Part shown: in pieces, positions 12,208 to 48,109 of the stretch | Layout of the letters: the number at the start of each line of letters is the position of its first letter | Position numbering within the stretch: the stretch's first letter is position 1 | Source: Adiantum capillus-veneris | Taxonomy: Eukaryota; Streptophyta; Polypodiopsida; Polypodiales; Pteridaceae | Reading direction: 5' to 3' | Assembly (NCBI GenBank): GCA_014529385.2 | Contig: CM043951.1 | Coordinates: 110,941,469-111,005,468 of the forward strand | Length of the DNA: 64,000 nucleotides | Notes under the pieces: generated by a model | The model's database searches: none | What the model was told of the DNA's origin: nothing | The model's input: the letters and a program-made list of their open reading frames with translations, nothing else | Position numbers and translations under genes: made by a program

Positions 12208-12294
<87 letters not shown>
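12208..12294. repeat. (GA)n microsatellite between LINE-A copies
   Basis: About 43 GA units. Left is the truncated 5' end of copy 1, and right is the 3' tail (gaaatgaaatgaaatgaaatg) of copy 3. Confidence 0.97.
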
Positions 12295-13478
<1,184 letters not shown>

Positions 13479-13623
13479 AATGTTATATTAAACGTCTTTA
13501 TAAGGCCAGAGTGACCTATGAGACCAAACTGATACAAAAGTGGTGAATCTGGTACAATGTCTGAAAAGTGTGAGATTGTGAAAATAAATGGAAAAACTAA
13601 ATACAAAGTATTAGATAAACTTC

Positions 13624-16600
13624 TTAGGAGCATTCTGGGTGTCTGGCTAGAATGCATCTAATCCTTTGTTATAGTCTCCTTCGGTGAAGTGTGCTTCTGC
13701 ATCTCGGTCGTGGTCGTCTCGATTTCCTAAGCTCAGTCGTCCTGTCAATGAGGGTGCCTTTGGTATGAATGTGGGTATTCCTTTGTGCTCGCTGCTGGCC
13801 TCTTGCTTCTTCTTCCATTCCTGCTTCTCTCGATCCGAAGAAATCTGTGATCTGCCTCTGAGGTTATAGTGCTTTTTGTCTTCTCATTAGATTATCCCTG
13901 TGCCGATGTAGTTCCAATAGGTATAGGCCTAGGCACCTTTGATCTTGGTATTGCACGACTATCTAGAGGTCCAAAGCCTTCTTTAAATAGGCAATGGAAA
14001 CGCCCACGTATCTCTTAGTATACGGTGCAATGGCACATGTAGTGTAATTCTGTCTCTGTCTCCATTCCGCATAACTTGCAAATTCAGCTCTCAGGTGGGA
14101 TTCGCCTAAATCTGCCAAATTCAATTTCCAGTTGGTGTGAGGATGTACGAATCTAACCAATAGCACATCTCAAACCATGAGACAGGTGGGTATCCATGTA
14201 GTTCGGGCGAATCACAAAACCATCTTCAGATAGCTGTAGGAAGTTTTCTTTGTAGTCGGCCATCTTCGTGCCCAATTCTTGTGTAGGGTCTACCCATGTC
14301 CTCTTAGTGTCCAACTGTATAAGATCCTAGCGGATGATTTTATTAATCTCTGTTCGTGTGAATGCCAGTGATGGAGCCTCAAGAGAGTATTGGAAGGGGG
14401 GTAATCTTTCCATACTGAACCCGTGCCTCTGAAACCACGAAGACAGTTGCGCTTACCAGCATGATGTATCTCCTTTCATTGCTAACTGTCGAGAGGATTT
14501 GAGGGCCAATCTAGTATATCGGCAATTATTTGTATCCCACAGACCATGTATAAAGGACACTGATCTGGTAAGAGCTTCAATTTCTATCGGAGGGGCAGCT
14601 AGTTCCGCTCGGATAATCGCGTGTGGTACGGAGGCCTTGGCTCTAATCATTCGGGAAATCATAGATACCAGCGGTCTCTCCATTGACTTCCAATTATCCT
14701 GATCCACAGATGGTCCCCAAATCTGGACCCCATAAAGCATAGCCGAAGCCACCACAGTATCAAAGAGCCAATGTTTTGTTCGTGGTTCCTGAAACTGCAC
14801 TTGTGAACACATCCTCTCCAACCCTCCCAAGGCTGCAGAGGCTCTGGACAATCTAGCCTCCGCTGCTTTCTTAAGAGTAAACTTCGGTCCTATAAATACC
14901 ACACCAAGGTATGTGTATGCATCTGTGTACTCTAATGTATCCTGGCCATATGCAAATGTAGTTGCCGATCTCCTAACCCACTGTGGTGTGGTGTTAAACA
15001 CCATCACTTTGGTTTTACCCAAATTCACCGACAGTCCGCTGTCCTCTACGAATTTATGTAATGCATCTAACTGCCTCTGCATTCCATCTGGTTATTCTGC
15101 TATCAATACAATATCATCTGCATACAACAACAAAGGGATCCATGACCCTGCAAGGTGAGCACCTCTGTCACCCTCTCTATGAATGTAATCTGATACCTCA
15201 TCTATATACATACCAAATAAAGTAGGGGACAGTGGGCATCCCTGCTTTACTCCAACGGTGGAATGAACAATGTCGGAATCCCCTTCTGGAGTACGTACAT
15301 AACCAATTACTGACCCATATAAGGCCATGATCCCCCAGATAATCTCTTTGGGGACCCCTAAATCTTGCATTCTGCGCATCAATTTGGCCCTTGGTACTGT
15401 ATCAAAAGCTTTCCGAAAATCCACAAAGCAACACTACATCCTTCTCCCGCTTGCTCTTCCTTCCTCAATAATGGCTCTGAGCGTAAGAATATGATCTAAA
15501 GTGGAATAACCCCTCCTGAATCCAGCTTGTCGTGTTGCCCTTATGCCCTCATTCTCTGCCCCTCTACTCAATTTTTGTTCCAGAATGGATGCGTACAGTC
15601 GGGTCAATGTGTGACCCACCATAACGGTACGGTAGTTCCCGGGTATCATAGGATCCCCTGACTTGAAAATAGGTACGATAGTAGATACTTTCCAAGATTC
15701 AGGTAATCCTTTACACATGACCCGATTAAACAGACGAGCAAGGACTTCTGAAAGTAGATCCCTTGCATGGATCAGATGTTTTACTCCTAGACCCTCATGA
15801 TCATATGCTCTTCTTGTCTTCATCTTATCAATGGATTTTTCCACCATTTCCGTAGTAAAGAAAGTACTAGTAGCAAGGCATGGCTCTAGCGTATCTGGTA
15901 ATGGAGGCTGTCCAGATAGCATATATAATGATGTTACATATTGACCCCAAATCTCAGGAGAAGTAATTGTCGGAGGCGATGAGTGCTCGTGAAATAAACG
16001 CCAGCCTCATGTGAGTCCTGACTCAAGAAGAGCTGATATAAATCCTTCTCCAGTTTGGCTAAAAATGCCCTTTTCTTACGCCGAAGAGCAATCCGAGACT
16101 GCTTATATGTGATGATCCCAAGTGTAAGCTCTTTTTGGACCTGGGTTCTCGTCTCTCTGCATTCCTCGTCATACCAACTGTTTTGAGGCATGTTTCGAGA
16201 TCCTTTCTTCTGATCAGGCTGAGTATGTGGGTATGCCTCTTGTGCTGTTCCATGTAGTATCTCTGCTAGCTGAGAAGTAATGTCCTCTACAGTATATACT
16301 GGCTCGGCTGCCCACATCCTATTATAGATCTGTTCCACATAGACTGAATCAGTCTGTGGTGTGAAAGTATATCTTGTGTGCGTCTTCTTCCTTTGTACTT
16401 GAGAGGCATTGTATTGGAAGGAGATTGATAAGGTGAAGAGAGCATGATCCACTACAATCCCAACCGGTCTGGGTCCCACCTTAAAGTCCTCGATACTAGA
16501 AATAAAGCTTGGTGAAGTCATGACATAATCCACTGTCTTGGCCCCATGCCTGTGCGGGAAGCATGTGAATCTTGTAGATAAAGGGAAATTCTCTAGACCA

Positions 16601-17248
16601 TTAAGTATGGCCAAACCATGTGTAGTTGCCATCTCCATGAGATGTCTCCCATATTCAATGTGTTCTTTATCCTGTGAGTTTCTAATAAGCCCCTCCTGTG
16701 ATAAATCCACTTCTCTGAGCATTTCCTCAGAAGTATCATAGAATACTTCTTGAGAGTTGGCCGTTCTGGCATTAAAGTCTCCTAAGAGAACTATGTCTCC
16801 ATCTCTAGGGAACTCGCATATGTCATTATTCAATATGGAGAAAGGGGATTATCCTTTAGGTGAGGAGTAGACTGATGTACTTGGAGGGAAGTAGCATATA
16901 GCGATATATAGAAATCTACCTGTCTCGGCTCTCATTCTCACCCACATATACCTTGCTTGTTCATCTTTCCTGATAATCTGTAGTAGTGGTTTCAGGTCCT
17001 TTTTAAATAAGACTGCTACTCCTCTTGAACCCCGGCTACCTCGTAGAGATCTCTTGTCTGGTCGACCAGCTGTTTCCCATAAATACCCCTTCACATGTGG
17101 CATAAGCTGTCCAGGTATCTGGTGTGTCTCTGAGTAGAAAACTGTCTCTCTCCCTAAAGCTGTCTTCAAAGGCACCTACATCTAGCCTATATGATCCATT
17201 ACAATTCCATGCCGCTATCCGGAGCGTCGCTCGATAGGTCTCGCACCG
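13624..17248 (-). pseudogene. LINE-A copy 2 ORF2: endonuclease, RT, C-terminal finger
   Basis: The domains run in order from 17248 leftward. The endonuclease has LRIAAWNCNGS, VFYSETHQIPG, LLGDFNARTANS and VDHALFTLS. The RT (15922-15092) has NYRTVMVGHTLTRLYA, AGFRRGYSTLDHI, MDFRKAFDTVPRAKL, GVKQGCPLSPTLFGMYIDE and LLYADDIVLIAE. The connector (15082-14453) has LSVNLGKTKVMVFNT, and a C-terminal finger region lies at 14166-13684. The RT is not of the usual seed-plant L1 sequence type, and I did not assign a clade. Short indels split it into about six frames. The catalytic residues of endonuclease and RT are still visible. Confidence 0.9.
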
Positions 17249-17251
17249 TCA
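17249..17251 (-). promoter_or_regulatory. In-frame UGA (context UGA CGG) between ORF1 and ORF2, copy 2
   Basis: Same junction as in copy 1: GCA-UGA-CGG-UGC-GAG-ACC-UAU, then ORF2. After allowing for one 1-bp deletion in ORF1 and one 2-bp deletion in ORF2 of this copy, the frames agree with copy 1. This supports a single UGA as the ancestral arrangement. Confidence 0.7.
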
Positions 17252-17274
17252 TGCTGAGCGCTTTTCCAGAACCA

Positions 17275-18186
17275 CTATTTCCCTCCTCTATAAAAGGCGA
17301 TTTTCCCCTTTTCTCTTGCTGCCATGATCTTTGGCATCAAGTCTTGCATGTGTGCCACTCGTGCCAATGTAAGGTCATCTCCTAGGAAAATATCGGTGTT
17401 CTTAAGAGTTGGCCTCTTCTTTAGAAATTCTTTCCTTATTTCTATATTCGGGAAGCGGAGAATAAGTGCCCTATCCTTTACGTTTCCCTTCTCATCGATT
17501 CCTTTCTTGCCCACTCTCCATGCACTTGTGTGAGTAGGCTCTGTGATGCCCATGCATTGTAGGAGTTCCCTCACTTCTTCATCTACATTCTCTTTGTCTT
17601 TGACTCTTGTGACCCCCACATGCAAAGCCCGAGTCTTCCTTTTTTGCTCTTCCTCAATGGTCATATTAATAATGGTAGAAGTAGGTGTGGTCTCAGGCAT
17701 CCGGGCCTTCCCTTTCTTCGCATCCTCAATCCATTTCTCTGCTTCATCAACCTTTTCTTGTGTCTTAACAAGACGTTCCGCCCATGAAGATGTCGTTTTC
17801 AATTTCTGTTCATCTCCCTCCCGTAGAGCTTTCATCTGATCCTTCATGTCCTCGAACTCCTTCAGCACTGAAGGTTGGTCGTCTCCCTTCTCCTTAGTTG
17901 CAGATTTGCAAGCCGAAAGTTCTCCTTTTAGCTCCTCGATTATTGCATCTTTTTCCTCCATGTGCTTTTCCATATTTGTTCTCCATGCTTCAAAACTTGC
18001 TACTGCCTCATCGAGTTTCTTTTGCATAATGCATTCTGTTACATTTACTTCGGCCTTGATTAGGTTTCGTAATTCCGTTTTCACGATATGAATTTCCTCA
18101 TTCTGTATCCCCCGGATCTCTCGCCTTAGTTCTCTCATCATGTCTCCATACATGGAGTTCCTATAGCTCTTGGCGTTCGCGTGCAT
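17275..18186 (-). pseudogene. LINE-A copy 2 ORF1: coiled coil plus RRM-like domain
   Basis: 303 residues. Residues ~10-160 are rich in charged heptads (MMRELRREIRGIQNEEIHIV, EEKDAIIEELKGEL, VLKEFEDMKDQMKALREG, VDEAEKWIEDAKKGKARM), which suggests a trimer- or dimer-forming coiled coil. Residues ~180-303 hold the RNA-binding part (RALILRFPNIEIRKEFLKK, DDLTLARVAHMQDLMP). This coiled-coil/RRM/C-terminal plan is that of L1-type ORF1 RNA chaperones, and differs from the DUF4283/zinc-knuckle ORF1 of LINE-B. The frame ends at FYRGGK because one base is missing compared with copy 1. Confidence 0.85.
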
Positions 18187-18189
18187 TTC

Positions 18190-18987
18190 CTTCCTGATGT
18201 CATCCCTCTATAGTTTAGCTCTGATTTGAGCATCACCTAGACCTTCTCCATCAGTAGCTCATCATGTATCCTGGAGGTTTTCCCAACGCGAAAGGACCTT
18301 GGTGATAGTATAGTATCTCTGTTTCTCCATTTGAAAGTAGCCGTTGTTTTTTTTTGGGTGGTGTAGCTATCTACACCCTTCCCCTTCCCCTTCGGTAGGC
18401 AGGTCCATCGAACCCGAGCCCCAAATGTGGGATAGGGTACTAGGGTACTAGGGTGAGGGATTGAGAGTAGAGCAAGCTTAACCAGTTTACCTTAAGGCCT
18501 TAAATCTCTTTAAACTTGGATGCAAAGAGAAGGCTTAAAATCTTTTTAAGCTTAAAATTTACCTTAGGGCTTAAAATTGAAATAAACTTAAGGAATATTG
18601 ACATCCTACGCGTAGAACAGCTGGGGCGACTGCTGAACTTGCTACGCGTAGAACAGCTTGACGTGCTAGGCGTTGGACTGCGCGGGACATCAGCGCAGCG
18701 CGAGCCTCCAGTTCACTCGCTATGCTACTGCTCTGCGTGCGCTGCCTGCTGTAACCTTACTCCAGTGCGTGCTGCTGCATGGCCTGCGTGCGCTACCTGC
18801 TTGCCTGCCGTTCAGAGATGGCGATGGGGCTGCTCACCAGCTCGTCACCTGCTCGCCAGCTGCTCACCTGCTCGCGCTGCTTGCTGTAACCACCTGCATG
18901 CACGTTTCTGCTCGCGAACAGCCACCTACGTGATCTAACCCTGCCTGTGACCTGACAGAGAGAGCAGCAGAGACCTGCGCGCTGAGC

Positions 18988-18989
<2 letters not shown>
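18190..18989 (-). promoter_or_regulatory. LINE-A 5'UTR / presumed internal promoter
   Basis: About 800 bp upstream of ORF1 with no gene, bounded by the (GA)n tract. The distal half is GC-rich. It contains short direct repeats (CTACGCGTAGAACAGCT near 18606 and 18644) and repeated TGCTCACCTGCTCGC-like units (18820-18880). The microsatellite at its edge continues the pattern of GA tracts around this family. Promoter function is inferred from its position. Confidence 0.55.

Positions 18990-19074
<85 letters not shown>
18990..19074. repeat. (GA)n microsatellite at 5' end of LINE-A copy 2
   Basis: About 42 GA units between the LINE-A 5'UTR and intron sequence of the receptor kinase gene. Confidence 0.97.
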
Positions 19075-19078
<4 letters not shown>

Positions 19079-19132
19079 ATTTGAAAATCTTACTGGCATG
19101 AAAAAAGAGAGCATGATCTTTGTACTATTCAG

Positions 19133-39892
<20,760 letters not shown>

Positions 39893-40590
39893 CTGCCAAT
39901 GCACAGCATACTATGAGATCTGCGGGCGTTTTCATTGCTTATTCAGAGATGGCTTTGGCCCCTCATTCCGCATCATGGATTACTATGATCAGATGTGCCT
40001 AGTGTCTTCTTGCTGGAGATCCGTAGACTCAAAGAGACTACCCTTAGGAGCAGAGGACCTACACATAGAGGATCCATACAGAGCCAAATCACTACTTTTT
40101 ACAGAGGGACTACTCAAGACGGCTCACCACAGGTTACCTAGCCACACCCTCATCGGGGCATTCTTCTTTATCCAACAATCCAGCTTGGCCGCTCACGACG
40201 CCCGAAGAGGTAAGGATCTTCACACCGCAGATGAGATCTACATCAGAGGCTATAGAGCATCATTGTGTGACATCGAGGACGCCTCCCCAGAGAGCTGACC
40301 CATGGAGGACATTGAGGCCATATTGCAAAGACCCATGAGAGAGCTCATGGGATGATCACCATTGTCTACTTCCCCCGCTGTACCACTCCCCATAGGTTTT
40401 GAGCTGATGTATTATGTGATGAGGACGTTGATAATGATAAGGATGTAGGTTAGTAGGCTTTCATACCTAGGTACCCTCATTTATTTAATCTTTATGTTCT
40501 AGAGTCACACATGGATGTAACCTTTTGGTCTCATAGGTCATTTTGGCCTTTTGAAGACGTTAATATAACATTTCATTTAATTTCATTTCT
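39893..40590 (+). pseudogene. LINE-A-related 3' fragment on the plus strand
   Basis: Begins inside the C-terminal finger region ([18 protein letters not shown]) and continues with a ~110-residue tail (RVLPSHT-like stretch, then SSLAAHDARRGKDLHTADEI). The 3'UTR contains GGTCTCATAGGTCATTTTGG and the terminal GACGTTAATATAACATTTC typical of LINE-A. The coding part is diverged from the copies at 6-18 kb. It is 5'-truncated at the (TA)n tract and ends at a short TCTCTCT. Confidence 0.82.
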
Positions 40591-40881
40591 CTCTGAGAAC
40601 ACTCTTTTGTATCTATTTTCTGAGATACATACCCACCTTTTGTATAGGTACCTCTCAGGCTCTTGATACGCACCTTTTACAGCTCTAGTAGTGTTTTTGT
40701 TTAGTTTCTTTCCTTCTTTTTATTTAGACCTTGTATCAGATTCACCACGATGTAACTCTATAGTCTCATTTCATTTTTGTCATCTTGTTACTCTGACTTT
40801 GTATCAGATCCACCACATTGTAACTTTCTGGTCTCATAGGTCACTTTGGCCTTTTGAAGACGTTAATCTAACATTTCATTT
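40591..40881 (+). mobile_element. Further LINE-A 3'UTR fragment(s), plus strand
   Basis: CTTTGTATCAGATCCACCAC and GGTCTCATAGGTCACTTTGG, followed by ACGTTAATCTAACATTTCAT, form a second LINE-A 3' end. An earlier partial copy of the same block starts near 40725 (CCTTGTATCAGATTCACCAC). The tail touches the (CA)n tract. Confidence 0.75.
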
Positions 40882-40904
40882 CACACAAACACACACACAC
40901 ACAC
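40882..40904. repeat. (CA)n tract shared by two LINE 3' ends
   Basis: Left is a plus-strand LINE-A tail. Right is the 3' end of minus-strand LINE-B copy 2. Confidence 0.95.
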
Positions 40905-41039
40905 ACTTTTTTTTTTGTAAATCTGTTTTGATTAATTTACCTGTGGGAAACCTCAAAGTGAGGAAAACCCACCAAAAAGATCAGATACAAAGGGCGGAAC
41001 GCAGAAGTGTTCAGCAATGTGAAAGCACTAAAAGCAAAC

Positions 41040-44000
41040 TTAGAAGAGTTGCAAGATTTTTAGGGATATGTCCCCATCTTCAAAGGCAAAATGTAATGAT
41101 TGCCTCATCGAGATCTTGAACGTTGGAAAAGGATTTGCGTCATGCTGGTGAAACATGCGGAAATTGCGATGGTGCCGCAAAGACCATATCGACCAAAATC
41201 TGACCCATGTGAAGAAGATTGCAAATTGTTGGAGGGAAGTTGGAAGATTGCCAAAAAGCCAGAATCGTTTTGGAAAACTGCCGAGGGAAATCGAAGGTGC
41301 ATACAAGCAGAAACGTAGCGAAGGAAAGCCCTTGTGCAGCGACAATCCCAAAGCAAATGCCTAGGAGAGTTCCAACTGGAAGAACTACTAGCAAACAATG
41401 CCAAAGAAACAGACGCTCCTTGAGAGGCAAACGAGACTTCCAGATTGCAATAAGAGCCTGTCTCCACCATTGATCAGATTTATGTAAAGCCCAGAGCGAA
41501 TTGCAATGATCAGCCAGCCAAGAGTCTTGCATGCCGAGTCCAAATCGACGTGTAGCAAGATCAAAACCAAGTACATTGCCATCTGAATCCACTACATCAT
41601 TAACCACACGCTGCCCATGATGAGAAAGAAAGTAAGCCTGTCTTGGGAAATTATCCACCATAGTTAGCGTGAAAGCCTTACTCCAATGAATACTCTCCAT
41701 TCTCAAAGAATTACCTTTCAGCCCCATGCGACCAGCCCAAGACAAATGCACCATGACCTTTTTCCAATCAGATATCAAAGCAGATGTAAAAGGACAGCCA
41801 GGAATATGTCCGTCTAATTTTCCAAACACAACCTCCCAAAGAGATGGCTGCCAATGTCCAAAGGCTGAAGTAACCACATGCTTACATAAGGCAGCAACCA
41901 TCACTGTCCATGGTTGACCTTGCTTGACAAGTGTAGGTAAAAGAAAAGCTTTGTGAGCAAGAGCATGTCTCCGCAAATCCAGAATATTAAGGCCCCCCAG
42001 AACGTTTTGGACAACAAATTTTCCACATAGGCATCGAGCGCAATCCACGTTTGTGAGCCTTAGTGTGCCATAGATGCGAAAGGATAGATGACTGAAGAGA
42101 GGTAAGTCGATGATGAGGCCAAGGCACAAAGGCAAATAAAACTGAACATAAGCAATCAAGATAGACTGCGCTATACGGAGTCGTACATGTAAAGGCCAAT
42201 AGACAATTTCCAGTAATGTAGCTGGATATTAATACGATGCATAACCCAATCAATTTGCTGAGAGCTATTGACATGCCAGCCAATAGGATATCCCAAATGT
42301 CTGGTAACCTCATGTGGAGAAACAATTTTACCTGGCCAAAGAAGCTGATGCCAATCCTGAGCATGGAGAGGTAAAAGCTTGGACTTGTAGAAGTTGACTT
42401 TGAGACCCGCAGCTAGACCATACAAGTCTGAGGCTTGCATAATTTCGCGCACATCATCCTGATTATTCCTTGGGCTAAACGAGGAGTCATCAGCATATGC
42501 TTGCCCAATGAAATCCTGGCCAGAAGGTAACTGCAATCCATGAAGATGGCCAATTGCAATTAAGTAATCCAGGTGTAAAAGCAAAGGGTGAGTGGCAATG
42601 GAAAATAATAAGGCACTGAGCGGGAAGCCCTGGCGTACAGAACATCCAAGAGACCAGGAATCAGTTATTTCACGTGTAAGGATTCCTAAGGACGTGCTAT
42701 GAGCATATAAAAAATATACAATACGTGCTATCTTAGGACCGAATCCAAGGCAGCTCATAACATCCGCAATGTAATCCCAAAGGACAGTGTCAAAGGCCTT
42801 ATCAATGTCCACTTGCATCAGAAGCACATCCTGCTCAGTATATTTAGCAAATTCCATGCCCATTAAGACATTGGCCGAATTATCCATAATTTGGCGACGA
42901 GGAATGAATCCATATTGTGCCTGATGTAGACCTGTGAAAAGGTAATCCTTGATTTTGTGGACTATCATCTTGGCCAAAATCTTATAAATGACAGGCATGA
43001 GAGTGATAGGCGGCCAATCAGAAAAGTGCTCACAGAGTGTTCGCTTAGGTAGCAACACTAGAAGACCTTCTTTCCAAGACGCTGGAAAATCCTGCATATC
43101 CCACGTCGCATCCATCATGAAAAGTAAAGGTTCCTTAAGAGAATCCCAAAAAGAAACGTAAAATTCAGTTGTGATTCCATCCCAGGCAGGAGATCTCCCT
43201 TGGCCAAGAAGAGCAAGCAAGGCTGAATGCAACTCTTCCTAACAGAATAATGCTTCAAGTTTATGAGCATCCTCTGGTGAAAGAATTAGATGCGTGCGAG
43301 ATAAGAGCAACTGCGGTGCCTGACGAACCTCAATAGATGCAGAAGGAGGAGCAGCAAAAATGCCACTGTAATGAGAAACCATGGCATCAACCAGTTCTTG
43401 TTTCGTAGACGTCCAAGTGCCAAAAGGGAGCATAACCCGCTTCATACCTTGAGATTGTTGAGCATGATGCAAATGTTTAAAAAGCTGTTTAGAAGCACAG
43501 CCTTTATCCATGAATGCCCATTTACGAGCACGAGTGTGCCATAATTCAATTTTGCATTGATCATTTTGACGTAAACGCACACACGCCTGACAAAGCGCAT
43601 CATCTTTCGAGGCAGATAAGGGTCTTCTGTTTGCCAACTCTTGTAAATTTTGACAAACCAACTTTGCATTATAAACATCCTCACGTAGTTGGTGCATATA
43701 ATGTCTGCCATAATCTTGAATAATATATTGGATACACACGACAAAACGATACCAAGCAATATCTGGATCATGATACATTTTGATCACATAACAGAGGAAT
43801 AACCTCAAGGACCATATCATAGAAGCGATCATGAGTAAGATGAGCATTATTTATATGGAAAAGACTCTTCCGAGAAAGGGGCTGAACACATGGTGGTTGA
43901 CCAAAATGTAAAGTCAAGATAATCGGGGCATGATTAGATAGCATCAAATTGTGATCTATTCGCATTTCACAAACAAAATCATCATACTGTTGCAAATTGA

Positions 44001-44674
44001 GTAAGTACCAGCGATCCAATCGTGCACGGTAAGAAGAATGCGCATTAGGGAATCCCGAAACATTGGGATGTAAACAAGTCCACATGTCTAGGATGTGCAT
44101 AGAAACCGTAAGATTATCCCAGGCTTTCTTTTCAGCTTGTAGCATATGAGAATGACCAGAAGTGTTGTCAAGCATGTCTGGCGCATTATTAAAATCTCCA
44201 CAAAGCATTGCATTCGAAGTCCATGAATAAGAGCTGATACCTCGCCATAATGTAGCCCTATGGCCAGACGTTGTGTGCGCGCAAACACCACCCACTTCAT
44301 AGAATTGGCCTTGGAGCATACATTGTACTACCATCCAACGGCCGTTGGGATCATTATAAGCAAGGACCGGCTGGCTGAAGTTCATGACGAACCAGCATCA
44401 GAACACCTGAAAAACCTGTCAAACCAGCATAGGCTATCCAATAACCCGGAAAATAAGAGCACTGACCAGCAAATTCATGCTGATTATGCTCTTGTAAAAC
44501 CACCACATCTGCCTTACATGTATGTACAAAGTGCCAGATAAGCCGCCATTTATCTGGATTGCATAACCCACGCACATTATATGAGATGCATACTATACTG
44601 CTATTCATCCTATCACATATGTACAGGAGAGAGCAAAGAAACTGGTAACTAAGTCGATGTGCCCATGGGCACAT
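41040..44674 (-). pseudogene. LINE-B copy 2 ORF2: endonuclease, RT, C-terminal region
   Basis: From 44674 leftward the endonuclease has IVCISYNVRGLCNPDKWRL, VVVLQEHNQHEF, MLCGDFNNAPDMLDN, RARLDRWYLLN and LSNHAPIILTL. The RT (43232-42171) is one frame: RSPAWDGITTEFYVSFWD, DWPPITLMPVIYKILAKM, AQYGFIPRRQIMDNSANV, MQVDIDKAFDTVLWDYIA and GQAYADDSSFSPRN. Beyond it are LGGLNILDLRRHALAHKAF, LKERLFLWHCLLVVLPVGTL and a degenerate C-terminal finger zone. Frameshifts occur near 43800, 43235, 42170 and 41150. Catalytic residues of both enzymes are visible. It belongs to the plant L1 group. Confidence 0.9.
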
Positions 44675-44749
44675 CTTTATCCATTTTGTGGGAAGGAGAA
44701 TTTATTGATTGACTTGACCCAGGAAGTGAGTCAGAACCAAAGTCCTCAC

Positions 44750-45767
44750 CTATAAAACCACACCCTTGTACGAATGAACCACTTTATCCCATGCAGTTGC
44801 CAAAGATTTATTGTCATTACAAGGAAGTTTGCGTTGACCAATTATTTTCACGTAATTCGGAGAAGATGCCATAGCTCTAGGTTTAACAGTCCTTTTAGCA
44901 ACCACCCATGCATCCATATTTGTGACCTTTTCTTTACCTCTCTCTTTTGACAATGAAGCATTAGTCGAAGCTTGCTTCCCCTTCGTTTTGTCCGTCGATA
45001 AAGGTGATGCAGAATTCACTGTCCCTACATTTTTGTGTTCAGACAACGATTTTGCACGTGAAGAATACTGAAGCGGCAGAATAGCCGAAGGAGGGGGTTG
45101 TAAGTTTGGCTCAGGGCATTCATATGCCCGAATTTACCACAACGGAAGCAAAAATTAGCAAATTTATCCCATTTCAACTTGAAAGGTCGTTTGCCCACCA
45201 GTGGATCACCAGAATTCACATAAATACCAAAAGGCGTGGGGATATCTGTATCCCACAGGATGCAAAAACGATTTGTATTTGCATCCAACTTAGGCGGACA
45301 AATAACTTTCCCCCGCTGAGATGCTAACATCAGAAGAAAATGATGCTAGGTTTGAGGAAAATCCTCCACCTCAACCCACACCGGACATTTATGACGAATC
45401 AAACTCTGATAATCCTTGGTGAGGGCCCAAGGCAAAACATGATCTGGGTATTGAAATATAAAGAGGACATATCAAGAAGTGCATCCCTGGGCTCTGTGTC
45501 GACGAAGAGGACTTCATAAAAACCACGTGCCCCAAAATAAACACTTTTATCAGGAAAGGAGGGGATTACTGCATTGAGAGTATGCTGAGCTACCGGATCC
45601 ATTAATCCATGCACAGGAATAAGCACTTCTTTATCCGGAGTCTGACCATCCCAAGGTCTGCAAGCATATTCAAAATCCTTTGTCAAGCATTCTTTAATAA
45701 TAGACATCGCATCAGTTGATGATGACTCCATCTCTTTCCGACACTTGTAGGTGCACGTATCTTCCAT
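44750..45767 (-). pseudogene. LINE-B copy 2 ORF1
   Basis: Starts MEDTCTYKCRKEMESSSTDA. It continues through a DUF4283-like middle (GKVICPPKLDANTNRFCILW, DSGDPLVGKRP in relatives; here NSGDPLVGKRPFKLKW) to the knuckle NFCFRCGKFGHMNAL, whose last Cys is lost by a frameshift, and a Lys/Ser-rich tail (KERGKEKVTNMDAWVVAKRT). About 10 residues around the FLLKRQAV segment of other copies are missing (PDKSVYFGARGF). Frame changes occur near 45400 and 45030. Confidence 0.82.
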
Positions 45768-46164
45768 GACAAAGGATGTCAGATTTACTACCGTGCTATC
45801 TTCTGATGATACTGGCCAACCTTGAATCGGCTTTGAAATTGCTGCTCACCAATCAGGAAATCTAAAGGGACTTGGTCTGCTTTGGTCTCTCTCTAGATGA
45901 CACACACGCACACACCTGTACTTACACACACTTACACACACATCTAGGGACACCAAAACACACACACAAAAGACGAGCAGGGAAAACCCTGAATGGCGAC
46001 TGTACAGGCTGAAGGCTGAGTACACGTTGGCAAAGAAATTCGTAGAGGCTGAGGGCAACAAACTGATCGCGCGCAGGCAGAGAGTACACGCGCAGAGAAT
46101 GAGGGTTAGTTGTTCGCGCGCAGACTCTCTCCCAACCTCACACAAACACACTCACACCAGCTCC
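45768..46164 (-). promoter_or_regulatory. LINE-B copy 2 5'UTR with CA tracts
   Basis: Contains CACACACGCACACACC, CTTACACACACTTACACACA and AAACACACACACAAAAG (+ strand, 45900-45972), and it ends in (CA)n at 46165. This matches the TG-rich leader of copy 1. Confidence 0.6.
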
Positions 46165-46196
46165 GACACACACACACACACACACAAACATCACAC
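46165..46196. repeat. (CA)n between LINE-B copies 2 and 3
   Basis: Left is the 5' end of copy 2. Right is the T-run that ends copy 3. Confidence 0.93.
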
Positions 46197-48092
<1,896 letters not shown>

Positions 48093-48109
48093 AACACACA
48101 CACACACAC
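48093..48109. repeat. (CA)n between LINE-B copies 4 and 5
   Basis: Short CA run between two LINE-B ends. Confidence 0.93.

Larger units (their letters stand above)
6223..12210 (-). mobile_element. LINE-A copy 1 (5'-truncated, interrupted by solo LTR)
   Basis: On the minus strand the copy runs from part of ORF1 (12198) through endonuclease, RT and C-terminal zinc finger to the CATTT-repeat tail at 6223. It is 5'-truncated inside ORF1, exactly where the (GA)n tract begins. A solo LTR interrupts it at 6456-8448. About 260 bp near the ORF2 3' end are missing at 6427 compared with the copy at 12295-13353. An in-frame 105-bp tandem duplication lies in the RT region (10092-10196 repeated from 10197). 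Multiple frameshifts make this copy inactive. Confidence 0.9.
40905..46164 (-). mobile_element. LINE-B copy 2, full length (~5.3 kb)
   Basis: Minus-strand order: 5'UTR with CA-rich tracts (46164-45768), ORF1 (45767 to about 44750), ORF2 (44674 to about 41100), and a 3'UTR ending TTTACAAAAAAAA next to (GT)n. Both ends lie in CA/GT repeats. Few frameshifts are present, and the whole RT core is in one open frame, so this is the best-preserved LINE-B copy in the window. Confidence 0.9.

Noticed and set aside
18516-18938. Cys/Ala-rich 140-aa open frame
   Set aside because: It lies in the GC-rich LINE-A 5'UTR on the opposite strand. The composition follows the CTGCTCRC repeats.
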